Shown piece after piece: positions 45,367 to 58,084 of a stretch of DNA of 64,000 nucleotides. This stretch comes from Carex sylvatica (taxonomy: Eukaryota > Streptophyta > Magnoliopsida > Poales > Cyperaceae), in contig CAXKVR010000101.1 in assembly GCA_964058845.1 (NCBI GenBank), positions 29,069-93,068 on the forward strand, given 5' to 3'. A program made the position numbers and the translations under genes. Every line of letters begins with the position of its first letter. The first letter of the stretch is position 1. The notes below the pieces were generated by a model, which was given only the letters and a program-made list of their open reading frames with translations, made no database searches and had not been told where the DNA came from.

Positions 45367-46707
45367 TGTTGTATTTGGGGCACCACTAATTGCTTTAAAA
45401 ATAGAAAATAATCGCAATTAAAAGTAAGTAGAAGAGTTTAGAAAAATTTGACACGTGGGATGATAACGGAGTTCGGCAAAACAAAGGCCTACGTCTCCGG
45501 GGCTTTGCAACCTTTCTAGGTGCGCCTTTTTATTACCCAATACGAAATTATTATAACTTGTGAACCATTGAGCCCTTACAATCCAAGCGGGAAGTCAATC
45601 GGCCAACTAATAACGAGATTCGACGAGCCCTTACAACCAATGAAAGTCACACGGCCTCATAGAGATGAGAACAAGGTCTCTAAGTTTAAGCTACTCAAGA
45701 GAAACACTTAATAGATCACTCTAATATAATCTAACTTGAGATTAGTGAAGTGGGTTTGAGGTTATTTGAGGGATTTTAAAGTTTTAAGCTTTCACAACAA
45801 TGGAGTAACTAAAGCTCTCACAAAATCATATTTTAGAAGTTTAGGATTGGCTAGAATTATTTGGGAAGAAAACCCAAAGTCCTATTTATAAAAACAGCTC
45901 AAAAATGAGCTAAGTGAGCTAAAACGTTACCAACGTTTTAGTTCAAAATGTGATTTTAGGGTTTTAATTTTCTGACAGCTCAGCTAATCGATCAAAACAT
46001 TACAACGATTTGAAAACATTATGTAACGTTTTGCACTGACTCAAACTTGATCAAAACAGGAATTTCTAAAGCTCAAAATTAATTAAATCGTTACAACGTT
46101 TAATTAAGTAAATCGTTGTAAATATTTAACAAACGTTACAACGTTTGATTTTGAATTCTGAGACAGCTGTGCTTAAAGCTCTGACACTCTTGAAACGTTA
46201 CAACGGTTGTAAAACGTTGCAACGTTTTAAGTAGAATCTTGGCAGCTGTGCTTAGCAGTTCTGACATTCTCTAAAATGTTACAACGGTTGTAAAATATTG
46301 TAACATTTTAGATTGATTCTGCACAGTTGTATTTCAGCTATTCTGACAAACTAAAACGTTGTAACGTTTTATGAAACCGTTACAACGTTTTAAGTTGTTT
46401 TTGTATTTGATCAATTATTTCTTCAGCATTTCTGATATGCCTAAAACGTTACAACGTTTTACAAATGTTACCAACATTTTATCCATGTTTAAATAGCCTC
46501 AAACTTAATTTACCAAGCTTCTGATTTTACAATTCGAATTCTTGATAAGTGTCTTCATGATTTCTTCAGTCTAAATATTTCATTATGCAATTCCATTTGA
46601 CTTGAACCTACATATTTTTCAAAACTAAAAGAAATCATAAAATTCAATAATTGTATGTTTTTACAAATTAGTCAAATAGATGAAAAATATTATTGCTACA
46701 ACCAACA
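45367..46707 (-). repeat. 3' LTR of the SIRE-type element
   Basis: This 1341-bp LTR is nearly identical to the right LTR, with a few indels and substitutions. It carries a dense array of AACGTT motifs at about 45925-46490. Confidence 0.9.
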
Positions 46708-46726
46708 ATCTACCCCTTTTGACGAT
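46708..46726 (-). other. Polypurine tract of the SIRE-type element
   Basis: On the minus strand CAAAAGGGGTAGATT lies immediately before the LTR start TGTTGG, the normal priming position for plus-strand DNA. Confidence 0.8.
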
Positions 46727-47449
46727 TTGCAAAAACATACAATGCGAGTAAATGCATAAGTCTAATTTTGCATTGTCTAGCCATTGGTATCAATTTCTCT
46801 CCCTTTTGGAGATCGACGAAAGGGAGAAAAATAAGCACATTTTCAAAGTGCTCCCCCTCAAAATATGCACTCCCTTCAATTTAGTAATAATATACCGATA
46901 AATAAAATATAATTGAGGGTATATTCTTTTATTTTTCGCAACAAGTGACAAATATATTTTAAAACAAAAATTATCATTCGATGAATCAATTCATGCATAT
47001 TTACATATGCACACAAGTCAATTCATTTTATGCGTTTCAACATTCCATATAACTTATCAAGGTTCCAAGTATAGGCATTGAATAATTTTACAATTTAACC
47101 CTTGACAAGTTATCAATTCATACAATTTCTACATCACTTCTTACATCACTTCCTACATTTTATACATATTATCATCAATCAACAAATTTTCACGATTTAG
47201 CAATTCAAGTAAGTCATGTAAATGACATTTTTGCATTTTAATCCTATCAAAAATTCACAATTTATAAGATATAACAATTATGCAATTTAACCCTTAAATC
47301 CACAATTCATCAAATTTCAACAAACATAAATAATTCAAACAATTCTCATTACAATTTAAATCTAATTAACGTTCAAATTTAACAAGCAGCTAAGAGAATA
47401 AAAGTTCATAGCAACAAAATTAGCAAATTAAATTTAAAATTAAACTTCG

Positions 47450-48817
47450 CTACTCGTTGTCTCGTTGATGCGATGGACCCGCGGCTTGAGGTGCCTCTTC
47501 TTCTTCATCAATGTTACCGCCTTGAGGATCCAAAGTACTTGAAGCAACTTCATACACTGCTATGAATCGAGATGTGAGACTCGATTGTGAGTCACAGAGT
47601 AAGCTGATGTTTCTTGCATTGAGATCGACTTGATTGCGTATGTTCCTCATTTCGTTTCTCATTTCAGTTCTCATTTCTTGAGCCTTCATACGTTGTGCAT
47701 AGAGTTGTTGGCAAATCTAAGCTATTTGTGCTTCGGTGCCTTGTGGTAGTTGAAATTCGCCCGGTATTAGAAATTGTTGAGGGAATTGGTCTTGGTATGG
47801 TGGGACTTGTGCCAGGTTTTCTTGTTGTTCATGTTGTTCGGGATCCCAATATTGATTTGGAAGAGCATCTTTCCTATTGATTCACCGATTTATATCCCGT
47901 TGATCGGGAGCATAGTGCATTAAACCCGAAGATGCAGTAACTAGAACCCAATTTATCTTAGTTAACTGAGAAACCAAGTTAATTGGGAAGAAATAGTGTT
48001 GGTCCTCCGGTATTTCAATACCATTTGCCCGAATGATTTTATGGATGAGATGGACATATGGCAAGTGAGCCACCATGCTTCCAAAAGCACTTTGCATGTG
48101 ACGAAGGATGATGTATGTGATGTTGAATTGTTTGTCATCCTTTTGAATGAGATGACGTAGGTAGTACATGGGTCCCTATTCAAGGTTGGTCTTTATGGTG
48201 AATTTAGGGACGAGAATGTTATTGATGAATAGGAAAAGCAATCTATGTATGGATGAAAGATCAGATACATAGACTGGACCACCACCGATGTTGTTCCGGT
48301 CAAACAATTTATTGTAATTATCGGTCGTATCAACGGCCATTTGAATCCAACCCCTCAAGATATATGTTTCCTCACCCTCATTCGTCAATTCAAGCCATTG
48401 TGCCACATTCTCAAGTGAGAGATGAAGTTCTTTCCCGCAAATCCAAGTGGTGAGATAGAACAGGTTTTTCTTAATTGTAAGATTGGCATAGAAGGTTCGT
48501 ATAAGAAGGTCGGTATATGGTTCACAAGCGGTCAAGATTGGTTTCCACCTCCAATGGTTTATAAATTCAATAATTTTATCATCTTCCGGTTGACGAAAGG
48601 TAACCGATGTCTTAGTAAAATAGTAACAATCCGATAAATGTCGGTTCTTAAAATTGAACATGAAGTTCTCATATCCCGTTGCATCTCGAAATAAGTATTG
48701 GTTGGTTTGTTCAAATTCAAAGTTTGGTTCAAGGTTTGCACCGCTACCTTGACCTTTCTCAATTCCTAATCAGAATCTTTTCTTGCCCTTAGAAACCGCA
48801 CCTTTCTTTGGAGCCAT
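47450..48817 (-). pseudogene. Third ORF of the SIRE-type element (plant transposon protein / env-like)
   Basis: It starts MAPKKGAVSKGKKRF at 48817 with a basic N-terminus, then hits a TGA and continues in nearby frames as three open parts: 48661-48176 (DDKIIEFINHWRWKP, ACEPYTDLLIRTFYANL, LENVAQWLEL), 48169-47882 (YIILRHMQSAFGSMVAHLPY) and 47689-47450 (a Met/Arg-rich coiled-coil-like stretch and acidic tail). This matches the putative plant transposon protein domain found downstream of pol in SIRE/Maximus copia and some gypsy elements, sometimes called env-like. No transmembrane segment or signal peptide is visible in this copy, so an envelope role is not supported by what I see. Its function is unknown. 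Confidence 0.7.
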
Positions 48818-48949
48818 TAAATTGAGTTAAAATTGAGAAATTACCAATTGAAGAATTAAGTACTAGTCCGAGAAGAGAATGAAACTTGAAGCGTAGTGGT
48901 GAAGTCGGATCTTCGATCGAACGGTCGGATTGCCAGAATTCCAACTAAG

Positions 48950-49190
48950 GTTTTGGTTAGGGTTTAAGAGAAGAGATGAGAGAAAGAGAGAGAAACTTGA
49001 ATTTGAGGGTAGATTCAGGTAGAGGAAAGAGAGAAGAAGAGAAATCCAAAAAAATTTCTTGATTTGGTTGATTGTGGTGGCTGGAATAGGAGGAGAGAGA
49101 GAGAACGGCGGAGAGATAGAGAAAGAGAGAAAGAGAGAAAGGGAGGAGGCGTGAGAGAAAGAAGAGGAAGGGACGGGTCCGGATCCGTTT
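48950..49190 (-). promoter_or_regulatory. CT-rich (Y-patch-like) leader upstream of the third ORF
   Basis: On the minus strand this is a run of TTTCTCTCTTTCTCTC-type sequence 130-370 bases before the third ORF's ATG. Such pyrimidine patches are common in plant core promoters and leaders. With the AACGTT array just upstream, this suggests the third ORF has its own transcript. Confidence 0.4.
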
Positions 49191-49194
49191 AACT

Positions 49195-50000
49195 GCCTTT
49201 TTCGTCTAAAATGTTACAATGTTTTATGAAATGTTACCAACGTTTTCTCAATTACTGCATGATTTCTCTAAAATGTTATAACGTTTTTAAAAATGTTACG
49301 TAACGTTTAGCATTGACTCGAAATGACCTTTTGCCAAAAATTCAATTCCTCAGATTTTTAATATTTGATTTAAATCGTTACCAACATTTATGAAACGTTA
49401 CCAATGTTTTTATATAACGTTACAATATTTTTATACAACGTTATAATGTTTTATAAAACGTTACCAACGTTTTCTCAATTACTGCATGATTTTTCAAAAA
49501 TGTTATAATGTTTTTAAAAATCTTACATAACGTTTAGCACTGACTCGAAATGACATTTTGCCAAAAATTCAATTTCTCAGATTTTTAACATTTGATTTAA
49601 ATCGTTACCAACGTTTATGAAACGTTACCAATATTTTTATATAACGTTACAACGTTTTTATACAACGTTACAACGTTTTATTCAAATACTGCATGATTTC
49701 CATGAAACGTTACAATGATTTAAAAATGTTATGTAACGTTTAACACTGATTCGAAATGACCTTTTTTTTTGCCAAAAAATTCATTTCTCAAATTTTTTCA
49801 ACATTTGATTTAAATCGTTACCAACGTTTATAAAACGTTATAACATTTTTCCTATTTTACCTGTATTTGATGAAAATGTTACAACGTTTGATAAACATTA
49901 CCAACGTTTTACGTGTATTGCTAGTTAATTGAGTATATTCGATGAAAACGTTATAACGTTTTATAAATGTTACCAACGTTTTGCTTTGATAGACAAGTCT
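49195..50000. repeat. AACGTT motif array between pol and the third ORF
   Basis: Dozens of AACGTT or one-step variants (AATGTT, AACATT) occur here, usually paired as AACGTTACAACGTTT or AACGTTACCAACGTTT. They sit in roughly 300-bp higher-order repeats (ACTGCATGATTT... CACTGACTCGAAATGAC... TTTGATTTAAATCGTTACC at 49250, 49480 and 49685). The same motif fills part of each LTR. CpG decay to TpG or CpA explains most variants. Confidence 0.8.
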
Positions 50001-50099
50001 TAAAATGAACTGTTTTGATCGCTATGAATTCTTTTGAAGTGAGAATTTAATATGCCTTATTCTCTAAGTTCTAGCATGCATAATTTGAACCTTAATTTA

Positions 50100-53000
50100 T
50101 TGTATTGTTGAGTATTCAAGGGTTTTATAAATATATCGGCAATTTAATTTTTGGTATTGATATGTATGAGTTATATTTCACCTTTCTCAATGTGATTCCT
50201 TATAAATGATGCCTTATTTCTATGTGCTTGGTTCTAGAATGAAGAACCGAATTTTTGGATATCATTATGGTACTAGTATTGTCACACATTATTGATACGT
50301 TGCGGAAGTAAATTTCATAATCATTTAGACTTTGGATCATCCAAAGAATTTGTGTGCAACAATTACCAACCGCTACATACTTGGCTTCCGTAGTGGAAAG
50401 AGCAACCGAGGTTTATTTGCGACTCGACCATGAGACAAGTGATCCACCAATGAATTGACATGTACCACTTGTACTTTTTCTATCAATTCGGTCTTCGACA
50501 AAATCGGCATCGGCATATCCTATTCAGTCTAAATTCGATTGTTTGCCATACCATAATCTCAAATTTAAACTACTCTTGACATATTTAAGTATTCTTTTAA
50601 CGGCTTTCAAGTGCAATTATTTGAGATTTGCTTGATACCTAGCACATAGACATACTACAAATATTATATCGGGTCTACTAGCTGTTAAATAGAGTAGGCT
50701 ACCTATCATAGCTCGGTATTGAGTGATGTCGACCGATGTACCGTTTGGATCTGAGTCAAGATTTGCATTGGTTGCCATTGGTGTCTTGCTCGTATTGCTC
50801 TCGGTCATTCCAAACTTCTTAATTAATTCCTTCGCATATTTGGTTTGGCTCACAAATGTGCTTTCCATGAGTTGCTTGATTTGAAGTTCCAAGAAGAAAT
50901 TCAATTCACCCATCATGCTCACCTCAAATTCACTACTCATAAGAGAAGAAAATTTATCGGCAAGTGCCGCATTAGATGAACCAAAAATTATGTCATCTAC
51001 ATAAATTTGCACCACCAAGAGTGATTCATCTCTTTTATTAGTGAAAAGAGTTGTATCATTTTCTCCTCTAATAAATTCATTTTCAATTAGAAAGGAACTT
51101 AGTCTACCATACCATGCCCTTGGGGCTTGTTTGAGTCCATAGAGAGCTTTGGTGAGTCTATAGACAAGAGTAGGAAATGTGGAATCAACAAAGCCTTGTG
51201 GTTGATTTACATATACTTCCTTATCTATAAATCCATTCAAAAATGCACTTTTAACTTCCATTTGAAATAGTTTGAAATTTTTATTTGATGCATATGCTAA
51301 AAGCATTCGAATGGATTCTAGACGAACTACGGGTGCAAAGGTTTCCTCAAAATCAATACCTTCTTGTTGTTTGTACCCTTGAACTACCAATTTAGCTTTG
51401 TTTCTAATAACATTTTCATCATCATCCTTTTTATTTATAAAGACCCATTTAGTACATATTATCATTCTTTCATTTGGTTTCGGTACAAGTTCCCAAACTT
51501 TGTTCCTTTCAAACTGAGCAAGTTCTTCTTGCATGGCACAAATCCAATTAGGATCTACATTTGCATCTTTAAAATTCTTAGGTTCAATATGAGATACAAA
51601 TGCACAATGTCCGATCATTTGATTTAATTTGGACCTAGTCTTAACCCTTTCCCTTGGATCCCCAATTATATTAGAGAGAGGATGAGAATGTACTTCCCTT
51701 AGAACTTCGGAAATTTGATACTCAATTCGTGGAGGTTGTATCTCTTCGATTTGCATACCATTAACTATTGGATCCGTCTCTATATTGGTTGCAACCACTA
51801 TAGGATCCAACTCAACATTTGTTGCATCCATGTCGGGTTGAGTTTGCTCGAATGGATTCTCAATTGTATCGGTGCTTGCCTCGACTTCATCTTGGTCAAA
51901 AGTTGGAACTTCAATACCTATAATTTGAATACCTTGCTCGACCTTTTGATTAGCACCTTCATCAAATTTAACATGCACAGATTCTATAACAATCTGTTGT
52001 GATGCTATGTATATTCTATAGGCTTTACTTGATATTGAATACCCTACAAATACTCTCTCGATTGATTTAGAATCAAATTTTGTTACTTTAGGAGATTCAT
52101 CAAGAATAAAACATTTAGTCCCAAATACTATAAAATGAGATATTTTTGGCTTATACCCCTTCCATAGCTCATAAGGTGTTTTATTCAAAATAGACCTTAT
52201 GCTTACGCGATTTACCACGTAGCATGCCGTATTAAAGGCTTCGGCCCAAATGTGTTTAGGTAAGAAATATTCATTAAGTATGATACGGGCAAGCTCAACT
52301 AAGGTTTGGTTTTTCCTCTCAACTATCCCATTTTGTTGAGGTGTGCGAGGAGCTGAATACTCATGTTTATATCCCCTTTTAGAGCATAGTTGATCAAATT
52401 TTGCATTTTTAAATTCTCCCCCATGATCACTTCTAATCCTAATGATTTTTTTGTCTCTTTTCAATTTCAACACGTTTGCAAAATTCGATGAAATTACTAA
52501 TTGCTTCATCCTTGTGTTGTAGGAACAAAACCCAAGTAAAGCGACTATAATCATCTACAATCACATATGCATATTTCTTTTTGGCCAAAGTTGGTATGCT
52601 AATAGGTCCAAATAAGTTCATGTGTAGTAATTGTAGGGGTTCATTGGTTGAAACCATGTCTTTGAATTTAAAACTACTCTTGGTTTGTTTACGTTGAACA
52701 CATGCATCACATAATCATTCAAGTTCTAGTTTATGTGTTGGTAACCCACGAACTAGGTATAATTTAATCAATTTTCTAATGGTATCAATTGAAATATGAC
52801 CTAGTCTACGATGCCATAATCTAGATCTGATTGATATGGCGCTTAGGCAAGTCTCACCGGAATCAAAATGGGTAAAGTACAAGTAATAAATATTTTTTTT
52901 CCTTTTACTCGAGTATATTAAAGCATCATCCGAAAACCTAACTATGTGACAAGCATCGATATCAAATTTTGCATAATAACCGGAGTCGCATAACTTACTA

Positions 53001-53250
53001 ACGCTAAGTAAGTTATAATTTAACCCATCAACAAGGTATACATTTGATATGGTCAAGTGTTAGTTACCAATTGAGCCTATTCTAATAATAAAGCTCTTCC
53101 TTTGATTATTTCCAAAAGTAACCGTGCCCCTATCATATGGTTCTAAGAGTTTAAAAATAGATCTATCACCAGTCATATAGTGTGAGCATCTACTATCAAT
53201 GATCCAAGCACTTTTCTTTTGAGTTGTAATCAAACACACCTACAAAGTAT
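50100..53250 (-). pseudogene. pol of the SIRE-type element (protease, integrase, RT, RNase H)
   Basis: Minus-strand order: protease around 53200-53130 (WIIDSRCSHYMTGD, where the DSG active-site triad reads DSR), the gag-pre-integrase finger (52860-52780; LWHRRLGHIS), integrase core ([36 protein letters not shown]; a frameshift lies between the first two), RVT_2 reverse transcriptase ([54 protein letters not shown], catalytic YVDDIIFGS) and RNase H (50600-50130; SGTCQFIGGSLVSWSSRK). The long open part 52554-50617 covers most of IN and all of RT. RNase H is broken by stops. These are the standard replication enzymes of a copia element; this copy cannot make a working set. Confidence 0.9.
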
Positions 53251-53350
53251 ATATTAGTTATTGTTGAAATAGTAATTAACATATACCTTGTTTTAATCTC
53301 CCCCTTTGTTTTTGGCGATTTGAATAAGTTAGGGGAGATTAAGTGTTTAT

Positions 53351-55746
53351 CTAAGCTAGATTAGCTTTAGGAACCCAAACAACATTTTGTTTGTTGTATA
53401 CATTCCTAAATCTACATTCTAAAGAGGTGTGACCAATTTTACAACAATAATTACACAATGTAATTGATGGTTTTTGAGAAGTAGAACCTTGTTTGGAAGT
53501 GGAAGGGTATTGGTATTTCACTTCATGCAAATTATTATTGTGTGTACCAAATGACTTATTTGCAACTTTAGATGATCTTTTGTGATGTTGGGGAACATCT
53601 CTTGATAGACCATTTCTTTGAATATGATTTTGGAAACCATTTTTATTTTTAAGTTCATAAAACCATCCATCGGGTCCCTTGAAATAAGTTTTGTTGGACC
53701 CTTTTGGATTAAAAGTGTTCCTATCATTAATTTGTAAATTATTTTTGTTCTTATAATTTATATGACTATACTTATACTTAAATGCATGATTTAGTTTAGC
53801 ATTTGAGGATTGAGAAGTATTTTCTTTGCTTAATTTTTTTTGCAAGGGAGTATTACCATTCTTGGTGTGAAATTAAAATGTAGTATACTCCTTGCAATCA
53901 AAATTAAGTTTTTTTAAAGATTTTTGTTCATTAATCTTAGTTGACATTTGATAATGTTCCCATTTTTTTTTTGGGCCTTGTATGCGGTTAGATTCGAATG
54001 AGGATTTACCCTTCTCGAATTCAAGACTAATTTTGTCTATTTTGCGATAAGATTGACCATTGATCAATTTATCCACATAGTATGGATCTAGACTAGTGAC
54101 ATTTGAAGATTCACTAGGAGATCTTAATGCTCTTATTTCGGTCTCATGAGTTTCAATTTTCACTTTTAATATGCCTATTTCATCTATATGTGATAATTTT
54201 AAATTCCTAATCTCACATTCTAATTTGTCATTTTTAGCAATTAATTTTTGAATAATACATTCCTTTTCAACCAAGATTCTATTTGAATCATCAAGGAGAG
54301 ATTGCCACCTAGTTTCATCATCATACCGTGTTATAATTTTATTGGTAAAATTACTTGTCTCATTGGTAATAATATAATAATTGGCTTCATCAATTATTTC
54401 ATTATATTCTTCACCACCCTCAATTTCATTGTTAAATTCAATTTCAGTTCCATAACCATCAAGACTAGGGTTCGAATGTACCTCATTAGCAAAGTTTGTT
54501 GATGCATCAATCTCACCATCTCCCTTCTTGGTGTATCTTGATTTAGCAAGATCCATGAGAAAGTTGATGGTTGTCTCATCGGTGATGTTCTTGCTTGCAA
54601 TAGTTTAGTCCATGTCGATTGTAGAGGAATCTTCATCTACACTTGCTATCAATGCAAGTTTGATCTCTTGTTCATCATCCGACTCTGGGTCGGATTGCTC
54701 CACCTCGCTATCATCCGAGAACAATGTTTGCATTGTTTTAGCCTTCCTTTTGCCTTTGTACCCTTCGTACTTTTGTCTTGGTCTTCTATCTTGTTGCCCT
54801 TCACCATCCACATTCTTCAATTGAGAAAAGAGTTTGAAGCAATTTTGGATGGTGTGACCTTCTCTATGTCAAGCAAAACACATTACTCGTTTTCTTTTCT
54901 CTTCTCTTTCCTTGTTGTATTTCCTTTCGAAATCAAGCATCCATTGGAACATCTTGGATAAGAAAAGGGCATCTTTGGATGTTTCATGGTCAATTTTGTT
55001 GATGAATTGATCATTTGATAGATGGGTATTTGAAGAGCTAGAGGGGTTATGATTTTGTGCCGAAAAAGCCACGGTTTTGGATTTTGAGCTTTGCTTTAGC
55101 TCTCCGGATTGTCGAAGCTTCTCTTCAAAGCTACGTAAATGTGCATAAAGGTCATCCGGTGTGAATGTGTCATGCGTGCCTTAAATTGCTTCTAGTGCAC
55201 TCACTAATCCGGACCATCTATCCCTCATGAGCATTACCTTCAATAGCTTACCTACAACTTTATTGTTAGAAAGTGGTTCTTCCAATTCGGTAAATTTATT
55301 TTGAATATGCATAAGTCTATTATACATATCCTCAATGCTTTCACCATCTTCTACTTTAAAGTTTTCAAATTTGACCTTTAAACTGGTTATCTTGGTACGT
55401 TTAATTTGGGTGTTACCCTCATACCGGTTTACAAGAGCATCCCACATTTCTTTTGCGGTTGAGGAGCAACCAAAGATTGAGGCAACCGATTCACTAACCA
55501 AGTTAAATATGGCATTGGTTGCAAGATCATTATCTTTCTTTATTTCTTTAGATTCGAGAGTCTCACTTTGACTATCACTTGCACCCTCGGTAGGAGTGGG
55601 GTGTATTTTGGTATGTATCCATTTTCAATCACATACCATATCTCAAGAATATTTAGATAGTTATGCATGGTTTTCTTCCAATGTATAAAGTTTTTGGTTG
55701 TGTTACCAAAAACTAGGGGTTCCTTTACGTGTCTATAAGGTGTCAT
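53351..55746 (-). pseudogene. gag of the SIRE-type element, broken
   Basis: It starts at ATG 55746 (MTPYRHVKEPLVFGN), followed by a UBN2-type gag domain (55501-55181; KEMWDALVNRYEGNT, GESIEDMYNRLMHIQ). A first zinc knuckle near 54890 has its second Cys codon replaced by a stop (CFA*HREGHTIQNC). Then come an acidic linker (54820-54605; SDDSEVEQSDPESDDEQ), a coiled-coil-rich part (54556-53873) and a second, intact knuckle CNYCCKIGHTSLEC near 53450. The unusually large gag with two knuckles fits the SIRE lineage. There are at least one frameshift and several stops. Confidence 0.8.
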
Positions 55747-55794
55747 TTGTCAAGTCGATCTAACTCTAATTAAGTGTCTTAATTTGAGTAACTT

Positions 55795-55806
55795 GCTCTG
55801 ATACCA
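55795..55806 (-). other. Initiator Met-tRNA primer binding site
   Basis: On the minus strand TGGTATCAGAGC starts four bases after the end of the right LTR. It is an exact match to the Met-tRNA primer site used by most plant copia elements. Confidence 0.95.
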
Positions 55807-55809
55807 CTT

Positions 55810-57145
55810 TGTTATATTTGGGGCACCACTAATTGCTTTAAAAATAGAAAATAATCGCAATTAAAAGTAAATAGAAGAGTTTAGAGAAATTTGACACGCG
55901 GGATGATAACGGAGTTCGGCAAAACAAAGGCCTACGTCTCCGGGTCTTCGCAACCTTTTCTAGGTGCATCTTTCTATTACCCAATACGAAAAGATTACAA
56001 CTTGTGAACTGTTGAGCCCTTACAATCCAAGCGGGAAGTAATTCGGCCAACTAAGAATGAGATTCGGCGAGCCCTTACAACCAAGGGAAGTCACACGGCC
56101 TCCTAGAGATGAGAACAAGGTCTCTAAGTAGATCACTCTAATCTAATCTAAGTTGAGATTAGTGAAGTGGGTTTGAGGTTGTTTGAGAGATTTTGAAGTT
56201 TTAAGCTTTCACAACAATGAAGTAACTAAAGCTCTCAGAAAATCGTGTTTTAGAAGTTTAAGGTCGGCTAGAATTATTTGGGAAGAAAGTCCAAAGCCCT
56301 ATTTATAGAAACAACTCAAAAATGAGCTAAGTGAGCTAAAACGTTACCAGTGTTTTTTAAAACGTTACAACATTTTAGTTCAAAATGCGATTTTAGAGTT
56401 TTAATTTTCTGACAGCTCAGCTAATCAATCAAAACGTTACAACGATTTGAAAACGTTATGTGACGTTTTGCACTGACTCAAACTTGATCAAAAACAGGAA
56501 TTTCTAAAGCTCAGAATTAATTAAATCATTACAACGTTTAATTAAGTAAATCGTTGTAACTATTTAACAAACGTTACAACGTTTGATTTTGAATTCTGAG
56601 ACAGCTGTGCTTAAAGCTCTGATACTCTTGAAATATTACAACGGTTGTAAAACGTTGCAATGTTTTAAGTAGAATCTAGACAGTTGTGCTTAGCACTTCT
56701 GACATTCTCTAATACGTTACAACGGTTGTAAAATATTGTAACGTTTCAGATTGATTCTACACAGTTGTATTTCAGCTATTCTGACAAACTAAAACGTTGT
56801 AACGTTTTATGAAACCGTTACAACGTTTTAAGTTATTTTTGTATTTGATCAATTATTTCTTCAGCGTTTCTGATATGCCTAAAATGTTACAACGTTTTAC
56901 AAACGTTACCAATATTTTATCCCTGTTTAAATAGCCTCAAACTTACTTTACCAAGGTTCTGATTTTACAATTCGAATTCTTGATAAGTGTCTTCATGATT
57001 TCTTCAGTCCAAGTATTCCATTATGCAATTCCATTTGACTTGAACCTACATATTTTTCAAAACTAAAAAAAATCATAAAATTCAATAATTGTATGTTTTT
57101 GCAAATTAGTCAAATAGACGAAAAAGATTATTGCTACAAACAACA
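55810..57145 (-). repeat. 5' LTR of the SIRE-type element
   Basis: This 1336-bp LTR is the partner of 45367-46707. The AACGTT array lies at about 56338-56915. The minus-strand transcript would start in here. No TATA box can be chosen with confidence. Confidence 0.9.
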
Positions 57146-57465
57146 TTATGAAGACTGTATAGAAGGTTCTATTTAGCATGAGAACTTAAATTAGTGTTTC
57201 ATTACACTTAAAACTTAGATTAGATTTGATTTGTTAGAAATAAGAAGAATTGAACATGCTTGCCTATGTGTATGAACTTATCATGGCAATCTAATGTCCG
57301 AAGTGAACTCCTGGAAGTTTGCAAGCCCCTTTATCTACTGTTTATTTCTCGATGGAAAATTACCCTTTGTATCTCAATGTCTTTATTTCTTTTATAATTT
57401 TGGAAAAAGAGATATGGATGTGTTAAAATACTCAAAACTGAGATTTTAAAGATGTCTTCTACATA

Positions 57466-57635
57466 AAATTTATTTGGAACTGGTCGTAAAATACTCAAAA
57501 CTGAGGTTTTTATGATTTTAATTTCTCAAATTTTTTTGTATACGTCGAAAGATGATGATTCTACATTGTAGGCTATTGATTTTGGCTTTTCTACTTTGTA
57601 TGAGTATTTTAAGACCAGTTCCAAATAATTTGTAC
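57466..57635. repeat. Small hairpin repeat
   Basis: ATTTGGAACTGGTCGTAAAA (57471-57490) is matched inverted by TTTTAAGACCAGTTCCAAAT (57607-57626), around a 115-base centre. A direct repeat TAAAATACTCAAAACTGAG lies at 57424 and 57487. It sits inside the Helitron to the right of the copia insertion. Confidence 0.5.
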
Positions 57636-58084
57636 GTAACATACACTAGTACAGTGGTATGCTTGTACACTGTCTCATATGAAATAATTGAAATCCTTTT
57701 ACAGATGCATAGTTGACACTACCCTGAGCATTTAGAAATAAATTTCACATTATTATGGTTGTGAAATATTTCATTGTCATTTCAGCAATTAAAAAAAAAC
57801 TAAGGCGCTGAAGACATAATATCCTTGTTAATTTCATTTGACCTAGATTGTTGGTCTATGTCTCTAAATAGGTCAGATATGTAAGGTATCCCACTATTAC
57901 CTTGTCTTATTTTTTGGAAAGGTGTCCCATTATATAAAGTCATTATCCTAGAGCATTTCCTATAAAATTTCAGTATTTATTTGTTCATATGTATAATGTT
58001 ATAGTATGCAGGGATACCAATTATGATCATCTTAAGTTTGTATGGAGGGTGGTGGTTGAATGGGTTTCCTAATATGTGCAAGCA

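Larger units (their letters stand above)
45367..57145 (-). mobile_element. SIRE/Maximus-type Ty1/copia retrotransposon with third ORF, 11.8 kb
   Basis: Two LTRs (45367-46707 and 55810-57145) start TGTTRTATTTGGGG and end CAACA in the same orientation. The flanking 5-mers are TTACG (45362-45366) and TTATG (57146-57150), a target duplication with one transition. Coding is on the minus strand in the order gag, protease, integrase, RT, RNase H, then a third ORF. The Met-tRNA primer site adjoins the right LTR and a polypurine tract the left LTR. Every gene has stops or frameshifts, so this copy is inactive. Length, extra ORF and gag size place it in the SIRE/Maximus lineage (inference). Confidence 0.9.

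Noticed and set aside
47695..47880. Plus-strand small frame opposite the third ORF
   Set aside because: It is the complement of the minus-strand element ORF with no support of its own.
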